Assembly: GCA_963817135.1 (NCBI GenBank)
Contig: CAWFNG010000019.1
Span: forward strand, 248,001-312,000
Direction of reading: 5' to 3'
DNA: 64,000 bases
DNA from: VAZQ01 sp963817135
GTDB lineage: Bacteria > Pseudomonadota > Alphaproteobacteria > Rhizobiales > Xanthobacteraceae
A program made the translations under genes and the position numbers. Shown piece by piece: positions 7,236 through 16,830 of this stretch; the first letter of the stretch is position 1; each line of letters opens with the position of its first letter. The notes beneath the pieces were generated by a model, which saw only the letters and a list, made by a program, of their open reading frames with translations, made no database searches and had not been told where the DNA came from.

Positions 7236-9887
7236 ATGCGCACTGAAGAGCCACGCGGCGTTCGACTTGCGGACTACCGGCCGCCCGATTGGCTGGTCGA
7301 AACCGTCGATCTCGACGTTCTGCTCGACCGCAATGCAACCCGGGTGCGCGCGACCCTCACGCTGCGGCCCAATTTCGACGGCCCGGCCGTGGCACCGCTG
7401 GTGCTCGACGGCGAGGCACCGCGCCTGGAATCCGTGGCGATCGACGATACCGCGCTCCCTTCCGGGCAGTACGTGACAACCTCCGACCGGCTGACGATCG
7501 CGCAGCCGCCGCCGCGCCGCTTCAAGCTGGAAATGGTGACCATTGTCAATCCGGCGAGCAATACCGAATTGCTCGGCCTCTATCGGTCCGGAGAAATCTA
7601 CTGCACCCAGTGCGAAGCCGAAGGCTTTCGCCGCATCACCTATTTCCCGGATCGTCCCGATGTAATGGCGGTCTACACCACGCGCATCGAGGCCGACAAA
7701 GCGGAGGCGCCGGTGCTGCTCGCCAACGGCAATCTTGTGGCATGCGGCGACGTGCCGGGCAGCAGTCGTCATTTCGCGCAGTGGCACGACCCGTTCCCGA
7801 AGCCTTCCTATCTGTTCGCGCTGGTGGGCGGCAGACTTGCAAGCGTGGAGGACAGTTTCCGGACCATGTCGGGAAGGGACGTGGCGCTGCGCATCTATGT
7901 CGAGCCGGGAAAGGAATCGCGTTGCACCCATGCCATGGAGTCGCTCAAGCGCGCCATGCGCTGGGACGAGACCGCGTTTGGCCGGGAATACGACCTCGAT
8001 ACGTTCATGATTGTCGCCGTGTCGGATTTCAACATGGGCGCAATGGAAAACAAGGGACTGAATATCTTCAACGATAAGTACGTACTCGCTTCGCCGGAAA
8101 CCGCCACCGACGCGGATTTCGAGCGCATCGAATCGATCATCGCACACGAATATTTCCACAACTGGACCGGCAACCGGATCACCTGCCGCGACTGGTTCCA
8201 GCTCTGCCTGAAGGAAGGTCTGACGGTATTTCGCGATCAGGAATTCAGCGCCGATCAGCGCTCCCGTGCGGTGGAGCGCATCGGCGATGTGCGGGCTTTG
8301 CGCGCCCAGCAATTCGAGGAGGACGCAGGACCGCTTGCCCATCCGGTGCGGCCCTCGATCTATCATGAGATCAACAACTTCTACACCGCGACCGTTTATG
8401 AAAAAGGCGCGGAAGTCGTGCGCATGTTGCGAACGCTCCTGGGGCCTGAACAATTCCGCAAGGCCATGGACCTTTACTTCCGGCGCCACGATGGCGAGGC
8501 CGCAACGGTCGAACAATTCGTGCAATGCTTTGCCGACACGGCACGAACGGATTTCACGCAGTTCATGCTGTGGTACGCGCAGGCCGGAACGCCGGAGGTC
8601 GTCGCCACCGGCAGCTACGATCCGGTCGGCAAGACTTACCGGTTGGATGCGGCGCAAACGGTGCCGTCCACGCCCGGACAGCCCAGCAAGGAGCCGATGG
8701 TGATCCCGCTGGCAGTGGGCCTCGTTGCCGGCGACGGACGCGACATGCCGCTGAAAATGCGCGACGGCACGCGACCCGATCGCGGCGTGCTGGTCTTGCG
8801 GCGACCCGCACAGAGCTTCGTGTTCGCGGAAATCGACGAAGCGCCGGTGCTCTCCCTCAATCGCGGGTTCTCGGCCCCGGTCAAGCTGATTGCCAATCTC
8901 ACTGCAAACGATCTGCGGTTTCTCGCTGCGCGTGATCCCGACCCGTTCAATCGCTGGCAGGCGCTGCAGACCTTGTCGATCAGGCATCTGGTCGAAAATG
9001 TCGCTGCCATTCGCGCCGGCAGCGCCGTGCGCGAGGATGCGTCCGTGATGGAAGCGCTCGCCGCCATTCTGGCCGACGGCAAGCTCGAGCCGGCATTCGT
9101 CGCCTTCATGCTGAATGTGCCGAGCGAGGCCGAGATCGCGCGCGAGATCGGCCGTAATGTCGATCCCGATGCGGTGTTTGCAGCGCGTTCGGCCTTGCGC
9201 GAGGCCGCGGGCCGCCATCTCGGCGCTCCTTTGTTCGACCACTACCGGCGTCTTTCCGAAACTCAACCGTACCGTTGGGACGCGAAAAGCGCGGGCCGGC
9301 GTGCACTGCGCAATGCCTGCCTCGATCTTTTGCTTGCAACCCGGCGCAGCGATGCAATCTCGCTTGCCACACGGCAGTATCACGCCGCCGACAACATGAC
9401 CGACCGCATGGCCGCGCTCTCGAGCCTTGCGCTGTGCGACGTGCCCGAGCGTGCGGCTGCCCTCGACGATTTCGCGCAGCGCTACGGCGATGACCCCCTG
9501 ATCATCGACAAGTGGTTTGCCTTGCAGGCGACCATCCCGGAGCCTGCTACCCTCGACCGCGTCAAGAGACTCACCGCGCATCGCAAATTTTCATTCGCCA
9601 ATCCAAACCGGGTGCGCGCCTTGATCTATGCCTTCGCCCAGGCAAATCAGAAGGAGTTCAACCAGGCGGATGGAGCCGGCTACGATTTTGTCGTCGAAAT
9701 CGTGCTGATGCTTGACGGCAGGAACCCGCAGCTGGCTGCGCGGTTGTTGTCGGCGCTCAAGAGCTGGCGCGCGCTGGAGGCGGGCAGACGCACGCTGGCG
9801 CAGACAGCATTGCGCCGCGTAGCTGCGGCACCCTCCCTTTCGCCTGACGTTCGCGACATCGTGGACCGCGCGCTTGCTGAGAAGTGA
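7236..9887 (+). CDS. pepN: Aminopeptidase N (M1 family)
   Basis: Cytoplasmic zinc aminopeptidase that removes N-terminal residues from peptides. Its 883 residues match the bacterial PepN size of about 870-880. The exopeptidase signature GAMEN lies in NMGAMENKGLNIF, and the zinc site HEYFHNWTGNRITC gives His304, Glu305 and His308, with Glu327 in KEGLTVF as third ligand. The C-terminal half (about residues 440-883) is the helical domain of the family. A GGAG lies about 11 nt before the ATG. A family-1 palindrome follows the stop. Confidence 0.96.
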   Translation: MRTEEPRGVRLADYRPPDWLVETVDLDVLLDRNATRVRATLTLRPNFDGPAVAPLVLDGEAPRLESVAIDDTALPSGQYVTTSDRLTIAQPPPRRFKLEMVTIVNPASNTELLGLYRSGEIYCTQCEAEGFRRITYFPDRPDVMAVYTTRIEADKAEAPVLLANGNLVACGDVPGSSRHFAQWHDPFPKPSYLFALVGGRLASVEDSFRTMSGRDVALRIYVEPGKESRCTHAMESLKRAMRWDETAFGREYDLDTFMIVAVSDFNMGAMENKGLNIFNDKYVLASPETATDADFERIESIIAHEYFHNWTGNRITCRDWFQLCLKEGLTVFRDQEFSADQRSRAVERIGDVRALRAQQFEEDAGPLAHPVRPSIYHEINNFYTATVYEKGAEVVRMLRTLLGPEQFRKAMDLYFRRHDGEAATVEQFVQCFADTARTDFTQFMLWYAQAGTPEVVATGSYDPVGKTYRLDAAQTVPSTPGQPSKEPMVIPLAVGLVAGDGRDMPLKMRDGTRPDRGVLVLRRPAQSFVFAEIDEAPVLSLNRGFSAPVKLIANLTANDLRFLAARDPDPFNRWQALQTLSIRHLVENVAAIRAGSAVREDASVMEALAAILADGKLEPAFVAFMLNVPSEAEIAREIGRNVDPDAVFAARSALREAAGRHLGAPLFDHYRRLSETQPYRWDAKSAGRRALRNACLDLLLATRRSDAISLATRQYHAADNMTDRMAALSSLALCDVPERAAALDDFAQRYGDDPLIIDKWFALQATIPEPATLDRVKRLTAHRKFSFANPNRVRALIYAFAQANQKEFNQADGAGYDFVVEIVLMLDGRNPQLAARLLSALKSWRALEAGRRTLAQTALRRVAAAPSLSPDVRDIVDRALAEK

Positions 9888-9900
9888 GCAGTCGCTCTCA

Positions 9901-10045
9901 CCGTCATCCTGAGGCGCCCGCGCGCTCTATTGCCGTGCAGCTCGGTTCCGCGTAACTGCGCGCGGGCCTCGAAGGATGTACGGCCCGCGATCAGACATCC
10001 ATCCTTCGAGGCTCGGCGCTTCGCGCCGAGCACCTCAGGATGACG
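9901..10045. repeat. Long palindromic repeat, family 1 (copy 2)
   Basis: Same architecture as the copy at 659-805: CCGTCATCCTGAGGCGCCCG at the left end, CACCTCAGGATGACG at the right, and the inner pair GGGCCTCGAAGGATG / CATCCTTCGAGGCTCGG. It fills the gap between the convergent ends of pepN and the MmgE/PrpD gene. Confidence 0.85.
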
Positions 10046-10055
10046 ATCTGAGGGT

Positions 10056-11456
10056 CTATCCGCCTGCCGGCATGGCCATCGGCAGTGGCTTGGATGTCTT
10101 CTCAGCATGCGCAGACCGCAAGCAGGCCATCAGGCTGCGCACCGAGTCCAGATGTTCAAGCCTCGATACCGCATCAAGAACCGAGTCGATCTGCGACTTT
10201 GAAAGCCGCTCGCCGGCGCAGCTCGCGAACTTGGCCGCGACCGCATCGCGCGAGAGCCGGTTTTCCGGCGAACCACGGGGATGGTCGCAGCGCGCCGAGA
10301 TTGTTTCTCCGTCGGCCGTCTCGATCTCGACAGTTGCCTCGACGCCATTGAGCACCGGATCGGCGCGCACTTCGATCTGTTGGGCAAACCTGCGCAATTT
10401 CGGATCGTCGTATCGTGCCGGCGCAAATTGCGCGAGCGTCATCGCGCGCTCCTGCAGAATAGCTGCGGCAATATAGTGTGCCGAGAGGAGCGCTTCGAAT
10501 TTCCCCTTGTAGGCGGCAAAATTGCCGTGCAGATCGAAGACAAATGGGCTCACGCCGATGCGCAGCTTTTTTACGCGAGCGGGATCAACGGCGTGCCGCT
10601 CGATGATATCGAACATCGCTGTCATCATGCCTTGGATCGAGGACGCGCCGGGCCACGGACGCAGCGCGATCTCGAGCAGTTCCCAGCGTTTCCTTAGCCC
10701 GGCGACTGCCGTATCCGGCCGGCCGCCATTGGCATAGCTGTTGTAGAGTCCGCCGTCTTTGGCGGTGAGGAATTCCCGCGTCGCCTCGAATTTATTTGCC
10801 GCCAGTAGCGCGGCCATGAGGCCGGAGAGTGCGGCCCGGCACTGATGAAACTTCACGGTTGGCGTTCCCCAGGCGGCGAAGGTGCCGGCCGACTGGCTGC
10901 CGGCAAGGGCAAACGCTCTCGCCATGGCATCGCTGTCAAAACGCAGAAGGTGGCCTGCTGCGGCAGCGGCGCCGAACGGCCCAAAAACGCCAGGCCCATG
11001 CCAGCCGCGGGCACGAAATGCCGGATAGTCAATGCCGATTGCAATCCGGGTGGTGACCTCGCATCCGGCGGCGAGGCTCACCAGCAAATCGCGGCCAGTG
11101 AGCCCGTCTCGTTCGGCGATGGCCAAGGCAGGCGGCAAGACTTCCGGGGTGATATGCGTCATGGTCGCGCGATGCGCATCGCACATCGTGACCGCGGTAA
11201 TGAGATAGCCGTTGAGCAAAGTAGCCCCGGCGAGGGAAAGACGGTCATCGCCGATGACCGTACTCTCCCGCGATTGGCCGAGCTGCGCGGCGAGCGCCGC
11301 CATCTGCTGCGTTTCCTCGCCCTGATGCCCGGCCACGGCACAGGCAAGCGCGTCAAGGAGCAGGTCCTTGCAGTATTCTCTGACCTCCAACGGGATCCGG
11401 TCGTATTGCAATGAGGCTGCGAACTCCGCCAGGACCCGCGTAATCTCCGCGGACAT
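10056..11456 (-). CDS. MmgE/PrpD family protein
   Basis: Member of the MmgE/PrpD fold, which includes 2-methylcitrate dehydratase and cis-aconitate decarboxylase; the substrate of this paralog is unknown. The protein has 466 residues. Recognisable stretches are LLLDALACAVAGH near the N-terminus, LLNGYLITAVTMCDAH, a glycine/alanine-rich GPFGAAAAAGHLL and KFHQCRAALSGLMAA. The start at 11456 is set by AAGGAGA a few nt upstream. A longer open frame to 11525 only adds 23 residues encoded by a palindromic repeat. No methylcitrate-cycle genes are adjacent. Confidence 0.88.
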   Translation of the reverse strand: MSAEITRVLAEFAASLQYDRIPLEVREYCKDLLLDALACAVAGHQGEETQQMAALAAQLGQSRESTVIGDDRLSLAGATLLNGYLITAVTMCDAHRATMTHITPEVLPPALAIAERDGLTGRDLLVSLAAGCEVTTRIAIGIDYPAFRARGWHGPGVFGPFGAAAAAGHLLRFDSDAMARAFALAGSQSAGTFAAWGTPTVKFHQCRAALSGLMAALLAANKFEATREFLTAKDGGLYNSYANGGRPDTAVAGLRKRWELLEIALRPWPGASSIQGMMTAMFDIIERHAVDPARVKKLRIGVSPFVFDLHGNFAAYKGKFEALLSAHYIAAAILQERAMTLAQFAPARYDDPKLRRFAQQIEVRADPVLNGVEATVEIETADGETISARCDHPRGSPENRLSRDAVAAKFASCAGERLSKSQIDSVLDAVSRLEHLDSVRSLMACLRSAHAEKTSKPLPMAMPAGG

Positions 11457-11477
11457 GATCTCTCCTTCGCTCAATTT

Positions 11478-11589
11478 GTCATTCCGGGTCGCCGCGTGAG
11501 CGGCGAGCCCGGAATCCATAACCACAGATCGGGGCTATGGATTCCGGGTTCTCGGCCTTCACTTCGTTTCGGCCTCGCCCCGGAATGAC
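11478..11589. repeat. Long palindromic repeat, family 2 (copy 1)
   Basis: Inverted repeat with outer arms GTCATTCCGGG and CCCCGGAATGAC and an inner pair GCCCGGAATCCATAACC / GGCTATGGATTCCGGGTTC. A second copy lies at 55103-55242. Here it sits between the end of the malic-enzyme gene and the start of the MmgE/PrpD gene, both on the - strand. Confidence 0.85.
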
Positions 11590-11611
11590 GCAGCAGGTAA
11601 TTCAAGTTCCA

Positions 11612-13321
11612 TCAATCGAACCTTCTCCGGTACGGCAGGTAGACCGGGTTCCACATTTTGCCGCGAATGCGCATCTCGATTTCTTCCCGGCCCTCTTCCT
11701 GGGCCAGGCCTTCCGCTTGCGCGGCGAGCGCGACCGCAAGCGCTACGTGAAAAGAAACATCGCGCAGCGCCGTTACCGGCGGCAGCAGATTGGCTTCCGG
11801 GTCATGCCGGCTCGGCGACACATCCGCGAGCGCCCGCGCCGCCGCCATGAGCATTCCGTCGCTGATGCGCCGTGCCCGCACCGAGATTGCCCCAAGCCCA
11901 ATGCCGGGAAAGACGTAGGCATTGTTGGTCTGGTCGATGCGCACCGAGGCGCCGTTCTTCTGTACCGGAGGAAACGGGCTGCCGGTGCCGATCACTGCAC
12001 GACCTTGCGTCCAGGCGAGGACATCGGCGGGCGTCGCTTCCGACCGCGAGGTCGGATTGGAGAGTGGGAAGATGATCGGGCGCGGCGTGAACTTCGCCAT
12101 GGTGCGCACCACGTCTTCGGAAAACGCGCCTGGTTGTCCGGACACGCCGATGAGCACGGTCGGGTGCGCGTTGAAGGCGACATCGGAAAGGCTGATGCGG
12201 TGTGGATCGTCGAGGCGCCACTTGGCGAGCGCTGCGCGCGATTGGACGAAAGGCCGTTGGAAATCCAGTATGTCGGGCATGCCTTCGACGAGAAGCCCCT
12301 CGCGATCGACAAGATAAAAGCGCGATCCCGCCTCCTGTGCGGCAAGCCCGTCGGCGATCATCGCATTGCGCAGAAGCGAGCAGATGCCGATGCCGGCGGA
12401 GCCGGCGCCCAACACGGCAATGCGATGATCCCGCAGCGGCATGCGGGTGACGTTGACGGCTGAAAGCAGCGTTCCCGCCGTCACTACGGCGGTGCCCTGG
12501 ATGTCGTCGTTGAAGGTGCACAATTCGTCGCGATAGCGTGCGAGCAGTCGGGTGGCATTGTCGCGGGCAAAGTCCTCCCATTGCAGCAACACGTGCGGCC
12601 AGCGCTCGACCACGGCACCGACGAATGCTTCGATGAATTCGTCGTAGGCAGCGCCGCGCACGCGCTCGTGCCGCCAGCCGACGTAGAGCGGGTCGGCAAG
12701 CCGCTCGAGGTTGTTGGTGCCGACATCGAGCATGATGGGGAGGCAAGTCGCGGGATGCAGGCCGCCGCAAGCGGTGTAAAGCGCAAGCTTGCCGATCGGA
12801 ATGCCCATGCCGCCAGCCCCCTGGTCGCCGAGGCCGAGTATGCGTTCACCGTCGGTGACCACAATCGCCTCGATGTGATCGAACCGCGGGTTCGCCAGCA
12901 TCCGTTTGATGCGCTCCTTCTGCGGCACGCTCAGGAAAAGGCCGCGCGGCTTGCGAAAGGTCTGGCTGAATTCCTGGCAGCCCAGTCCCACGGCAGGCGT
13001 GTACGCGATCGGCAGCATGCCCTCGAGATCGCGTACCAGCACGGCATAGAACAGGACCTCGTTGCTGTCCTGCAGGCCGCGCAAGAATACATAGCGCGCG
13101 AGATCATTGTTCAATCGGTGGAAGGCCTGCATTCGGCGCTCCACCTGCTCGTCGAGCGTCGCCACATTGGGCGGCAGCAGCCCATGCAGTTCAAACGCGT
13201 CCCGCTCGCTGTCGGTGAAGGCTGTGCCTTTGTTGAGCAGCGGATCGTTGAGCAGTTCATAGCCGAACAGCCGGCTCTCGAGGAAGGCGTCACCGATCAA
13301 GCCGCGCTTGTCATCCAGCAT
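11612..13321 (-). CDS. maeA: NAD-dependent malic enzyme
   Basis: Oxidative decarboxylation of malate to pyruvate with NAD. At 569 residues it is of the long form (about 550-570), not the short MaeB-like or phosphotransacetylase-fused form. Catalytic Tyr lies in IAYTPAVG, catalytic Lys in GMGIPIGKLALY, the metal-binding acids in LLQWEDFA and FNDDIQGTA, and the dinucleotide fold in VLGAGSAGIGI. The C-terminal part carries ISDGMLMAAARALA, also typical of the family. The ATG at 13321 is the first in frame. The universal stress gene is transcribed divergently from 150 bp away. Confidence 0.95.
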   Translation of the reverse strand: MLDDKRGLIGDAFLESRLFGYELLNDPLLNKGTAFTDSERDAFELHGLLPPNVATLDEQVERRMQAFHRLNNDLARYVFLRGLQDSNEVLFYAVLVRDLEGMLPIAYTPAVGLGCQEFSQTFRKPRGLFLSVPQKERIKRMLANPRFDHIEAIVVTDGERILGLGDQGAGGMGIPIGKLALYTACGGLHPATCLPIMLDVGTNNLERLADPLYVGWRHERVRGAAYDEFIEAFVGAVVERWPHVLLQWEDFARDNATRLLARYRDELCTFNDDIQGTAVVTAGTLLSAVNVTRMPLRDHRIAVLGAGSAGIGICSLLRNAMIADGLAAQEAGSRFYLVDREGLLVEGMPDILDFQRPFVQSRAALAKWRLDDPHRISLSDVAFNAHPTVLIGVSGQPGAFSEDVVRTMAKFTPRPIIFPLSNPTSRSEATPADVLAWTQGRAVIGTGSPFPPVQKNGASVRIDQTNNAYVFPGIGLGAISVRARRISDGMLMAAARALADVSPSRHDPEANLLPPVTALRDVSFHVALAVALAAQAEGLAQEEGREEIEMRIRGKMWNPVYLPYRRRFD

Positions 13322-13470
13322 TGCGCCCTCTCCCCGCGACGTTCTTTGCAGCCAATACTAGCCACGAGCGCACGGATAGGACAGTCTCTTTGGAACCTGA
13401 ATCGCTTCAGGAAGCGCTGTTGCGAAATTCGTGTTCAAAAGGGACAATAGACCGAAGTAGGGAGGAGAGC

Positions 13471-13917
13471 ATGTATCGGCATATTTTGATCCCAACCGAC
13501 GGCTCCGAGCGTGCTCATCGGGCAGTCGCCCAAGGACTATCGCTGGCCAAGGCGCTGGGTGCGAAAGTCACCGTCGTCACTGTCGAGCCGTCATTCGACG
13601 TCTACGCCGTTCCGTCGTCGAGAGACTATGCAATGTCGGGCGCCTTTGCCGAACATGCCGAGCACACCAAGGCGCATGCCGGAAAAATACTGAACGCCGT
13701 CGCTGACGAGGCGCGCGCTGCCGGGGTAAGCTGTGAAACCCTGCAGATCGAGCAGGATCACCCCTTTGAAGGCATTATCGACACTGCCAACAAGCGCGGC
13801 TGCGATCTCATTGTAATGGCGTCGCATGGCCGCAGCGGAATTGCAGCGGTCGTTCTCGGCAGCGTCACCAACAAGGTGCTTACGCATACCAAGATTCCGG
13901 TTCTGGTGTGCAGGTAA
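13471..13917 (+). CDS. Universal stress protein, UspA family
   Basis: Small cytoplasmic protein of 148 residues with one Usp domain. It begins MYRHILIPTDGSERA and carries the C-terminal ATP-binding loop in the form SHG-RSGIAAVVL-GS, so ATP binding is likely; the first glycine of the consensus loop is alanine here. A strong GGAGGAG lies 4-5 nt before the ATG, which rejects the longer frame from 13321. It probably responds to growth arrest or stress, as is usual in the family; no specific operator was seen in the 149-bp gap to maeA. Confidence 0.93.
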   Translation: MYRHILIPTDGSERAHRAVAQGLSLAKALGAKVTVVTVEPSFDVYAVPSSRDYAMSGAFAEHAEHTKAHAGKILNAVADEARAAGVSCETLQIEQDHPFEGIIDTANKRGCDLIVMASHGRSGIAAVVLGSVTNKVLTHTKIPVLVCR

Positions 13918-14205
13918 CAGAGGACAGAGATCGGATTTCAAAGATCAGAGGACGTTAATCATTTTGCTGATTTCGTGGCGCGCCCTCGAACGACCGGCGA
14001 CCAGGCGGGGAAGACGAAGACACCGTTTGCGTGCGCGCGGGAAAATCCTTGCGTGTCAAACAGTACGGTCGCCTTCAAAAAATTTTCAAATTGGTTAACG
14101 CCGCTCTCGACAAATTGCCATCTTTCAATTCCAATCCAAATTGATTCGGAGAGATGCGGCACATCCTTCCGATGAAGGTGATGGGAATCCGAACGGAGGC
14201 CAGGA

Positions 14206-16575
14206 ATGGCGCGCGCCGAGGTCGCGAGCGCGTCCGTCAGCACAAATTCGATCAAAGGACTGGCTCAGTCCATCGCAAAGCCTGCCTATCTGCGGCTGCT
14301 TACCGCCGAGCCGGCTCTGCGACGTGCTGTGCCCGCTTTGATCATCGCTTTTCTGTTGACCGTCTGTGTCGGCGCGGTAGTGCAGGTGCTCGATCATCGC
14401 CGTCAGGCGGTGAGCGACCTCGTCAAGCAGATCGAGGCCAGCGCCGACTTCCTTGCCGAGCGCTTCGAGCAGTCGGCAAAAAAAGGCGAGAAGTTCGACC
14501 GCCGTCTGCAAAGCGAGCTCGAGCGCATTGTGCCGGGCTGGGCGCGCTCGCCAGGGCGTCTCATCCTGCTCGCAAACGCCGAAGGCATCATCATCGCGGC
14601 GGCCGGACATCAGCTGGTCAGCGGTCCTGACGGCGTTTCGGTCGCGACCGTACCAGCCGACGCGAGCATTGTCGGCCGCAAATTGATCGACGTGCTCGGC
14701 CCCGCGCAGCCGCTCACCACATTCGGCGCCGTGGCAGGAGTACTGGAAATCCAGCTCGCCGATGGGAGCATCGCCTACGCGACTGTGCGCAGCCTCGCCG
14801 CCGCCAACGGCGACCTTGCCATCTTGCACGGACGCGCCTCGGCGCTTGCGCCATGGCTTTCCGATACTGCACTGACGGTCACGCTTTCTGCCACCACGGG
14901 CTTTGTGGTGCTGATCCTGGGCTTTGCCTTCCATTGGCAGGCGACGCGCGCGCGCGAAGCGGACGTCATCTATGCGACCGTGCGCTCGCGCATCGACACG
15001 GCGCTCAACCGCGGGCGCTGCGGCTTGTGGGATTGGGATCTGGCGCGCGGACGCATTTTCTGGTCGCATTCCATGTTTGCAATCCTCGGGCAGCGGCCGC
15101 GCGATGCACTGTTGAGCTTCGGCGAGGTCAGCGCGCTCGTTCATCCCGACGACATCCATCTCTACGAGCTGGCGGCCTCGCTGGCCGATGCGAAGACCAC
15201 CGTGGTCGACCACGCCTTTCGCATGCGCCATGCCAACGGCAATTGGGTCTGGCTGCGCGCGCGCTGCGAACTGGTGCGGCAAAGCGGCGGAGCAGGGCCG
15301 CACGTCATTGGCATCGCCGTCGATATCACCGAGCAGAAGAACCTGGTCGAGCGCACCGTCGAGGCCGATTTGCGCCTGCGCGATGCCATCGAGACGATAC
15401 CGGAGGCATTCGTGCTCTGGGACGCGCAGAACCGGCTGGTCTTGTGCAACTCCAATTTCCAGGAGCTGCATAACCTTCCCGACGAGGCGATCGTTGCGGG
15501 GGCCGCCTACGAGGCGGTCGTCGCCGCCGGACGCAAGCCCGTGGTGCGCTCGAAGATCACCAGCGAAGGGCAGACGCCAGGCGCCCGCACCTTCGAAGCC
15601 CAGCTCGACGATGGCCGCTGGCTGCACATCAGCGAACGGCGCACCAAGGACGGCGGCTATGTCTCGGTCGGCACCGACATCACCAACATCAAGCTGCACG
15701 AAGAAAAGCTGATGGAAAGCGAGAAGCGGCTGATGGCAACCGTTGCCGATCTGCGCAGTTCGCAGCAGAAGCTCTCCCGCCAGGCCGAGGAAGTGGCCGA
15801 CCTCGCCGAGAAATACGCCGAGGAGAAGACGCGCGCGGAAGAGGCGAACCAGGCCAAATCGAAATTCCTCGCCAACATGAGTCACGAGCTGCGAACGCCG
15901 CTCAATGCCATCATCGGCTTTTCCGAGATCATGGAATCCGGCATGTTCGGTCCGCTCGGCACCGACAAATATCGCGAATACTGTTGCGACATCCATCAGA
16001 GCGGCCAATACCTGCTCGAAGTGATCAACGATATTCTCGACATGTCGAAGATCGAGGCCGGCCGTATACGGCTCGATCCCGATGAAGTGGAGCTTGAGCC
16101 GTTCCTCAACGACGCGATGCGCGTGGTGTCCGGGCGCGCCAATGCCAAGAGCCTCACCCTCACCGCGCAAATCGGCAAGGACATCCGGGTAACGGCCGAT
16201 CCGCGCCTCCTGAAGCAGATCGTGTTGAACCTTCTATCAAATGCGGTGAAGTTCACGCCGGAACGCGGCCGCGTGAGTATTCGCGCGCGCTCGACCGGCA
16301 CATGGGTGAGCATCGCCATTGCCGATAGCGGGATCGGCATTCCCCACGATGCGCTCGCTCGCCTGGGCCGGCCCTTCGAGCAGGTTGAGAGCCAGCTCAC
16401 CAAGAGTCACCAGGGATCGGGGTTGGGCCTCGCCATCGCCAAGTCGCTCACCGAGCTGCACCAGGGGAGCATGCGCATCCGCTCCACCTTGGGCCGCGGC
16501 ACCATGGTGATTCTGCGCGTGCCGCGGGAGCGAAAGCCGCTTGTAAAAGAAGAACTCGCCGAAGCCGCCGCGTAG
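14206..16575 (+). CDS. Membrane PAS sensor histidine kinase, PleC/DivJ-like
   Basis: Inner-membrane sensor kinase of 789 residues. Order: TM1 about residues 40-62 (PALIIAFLLTVCVGAVV), an extracytoplasmic stretch to about 220, TM2 about 225-245, PAS 1 about 260-370, PAS 2 about 388-500, a coiled coil (EEVADLAEKYAEEKTR), HisKA with phosphoacceptor His560 in NMSHELRTPLNAI, and a HATPase ending near 770 (SGIGIPHDALARLG, GSGLGLAIAKSL). The run GPLGTDKYREYCCDI after the H-box is characteristic of the PleC/DivJ group. GGAGGCCAGGA precedes the ATG. The giant GAF kinase lies downstream on the same strand, separated by a palindrome. No receiver domain is attached; the partner is unknown. Confidence 0.92.
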   Translation: MARAEVASASVSTNSIKGLAQSIAKPAYLRLLTAEPALRRAVPALIIAFLLTVCVGAVVQVLDHRRQAVSDLVKQIEASADFLAERFEQSAKKGEKFDRRLQSELERIVPGWARSPGRLILLANAEGIIIAAAGHQLVSGPDGVSVATVPADASIVGRKLIDVLGPAQPLTTFGAVAGVLEIQLADGSIAYATVRSLAAANGDLAILHGRASALAPWLSDTALTVTLSATTGFVVLILGFAFHWQATRAREADVIYATVRSRIDTALNRGRCGLWDWDLARGRIFWSHSMFAILGQRPRDALLSFGEVSALVHPDDIHLYELAASLADAKTTVVDHAFRMRHANGNWVWLRARCELVRQSGGAGPHVIGIAVDITEQKNLVERTVEADLRLRDAIETIPEAFVLWDAQNRLVLCNSNFQELHNLPDEAIVAGAAYEAVVAAGRKPVVRSKITSEGQTPGARTFEAQLDDGRWLHISERRTKDGGYVSVGTDITNIKLHEEKLMESEKRLMATVADLRSSQQKLSRQAEEVADLAEKYAEEKTRAEEANQAKSKFLANMSHELRTPLNAIIGFSEIMESGMFGPLGTDKYREYCCDIHQSGQYLLEVINDILDMSKIEAGRIRLDPDEVELEPFLNDAMRVVSGRANAKSLTLTAQIGKDIRVTADPRLLKQIVLNLLSNAVKFTPERGRVSIRARSTGTWVSIAIADSGIGIPHDALARLGRPFEQVESQLTKSHQGSGLGLAIAKSLTELHQGSMRIRSTLGRGTMVILRVPRERKPLVKEELAEAAA

Positions 16576-16592
16576 CCTTGCACGCCCGGGAC

Positions 16593-16717
16593 CCGTCATC
16601 CTGAGGCGCTCGGCGCGCAGCGCCGAGCCTCGAAGGATGCGACCCGCGAACAGGCCGTTCGTCCTTCGAGGCTCGCTCCCGGCTCACCGCCAGGTCGCTC
16701 GCACCTCAGGACGACGG
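16593..16717. repeat. Long palindromic repeat, family 1 (copy 3)
   Basis: Left end CCCGTCATCCTGAGGCGCTC, right end GCACCTCAGGACGACGG, inner pair GAGCCTCGAAGGATG / CGTCCTTCGAGGCTCG. It lies right after the PAS kinase stop codon, as the other copies lie after hmgA and pepN. Confidence 0.82.
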
Positions 16718-16830
16718 TCAAAGGTATGCTTCTATCGCGCGCTATTGAGCCCAGTCCCTCCTCTCGCGTAAGGTCCAATCATCCACCCGCGCCGCAATGA
16801 CAAGACGGCGAACGGGTTGGAACGGCTCAT

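Noticed and set aside
7227..9581. 784-codon open frame on the - strand across pepN
   Set aside because: It is fully antisense to a gene with intact catalytic motifs; such long antisense frames are common in high-GC DNA. Its translation is Arg/His-rich with no recognisable domain.
14125..16170. 681-codon open frame on the - strand across the PAS kinase
   Set aside because: Antisense shadow of a clear kinase gene; no family motifs.
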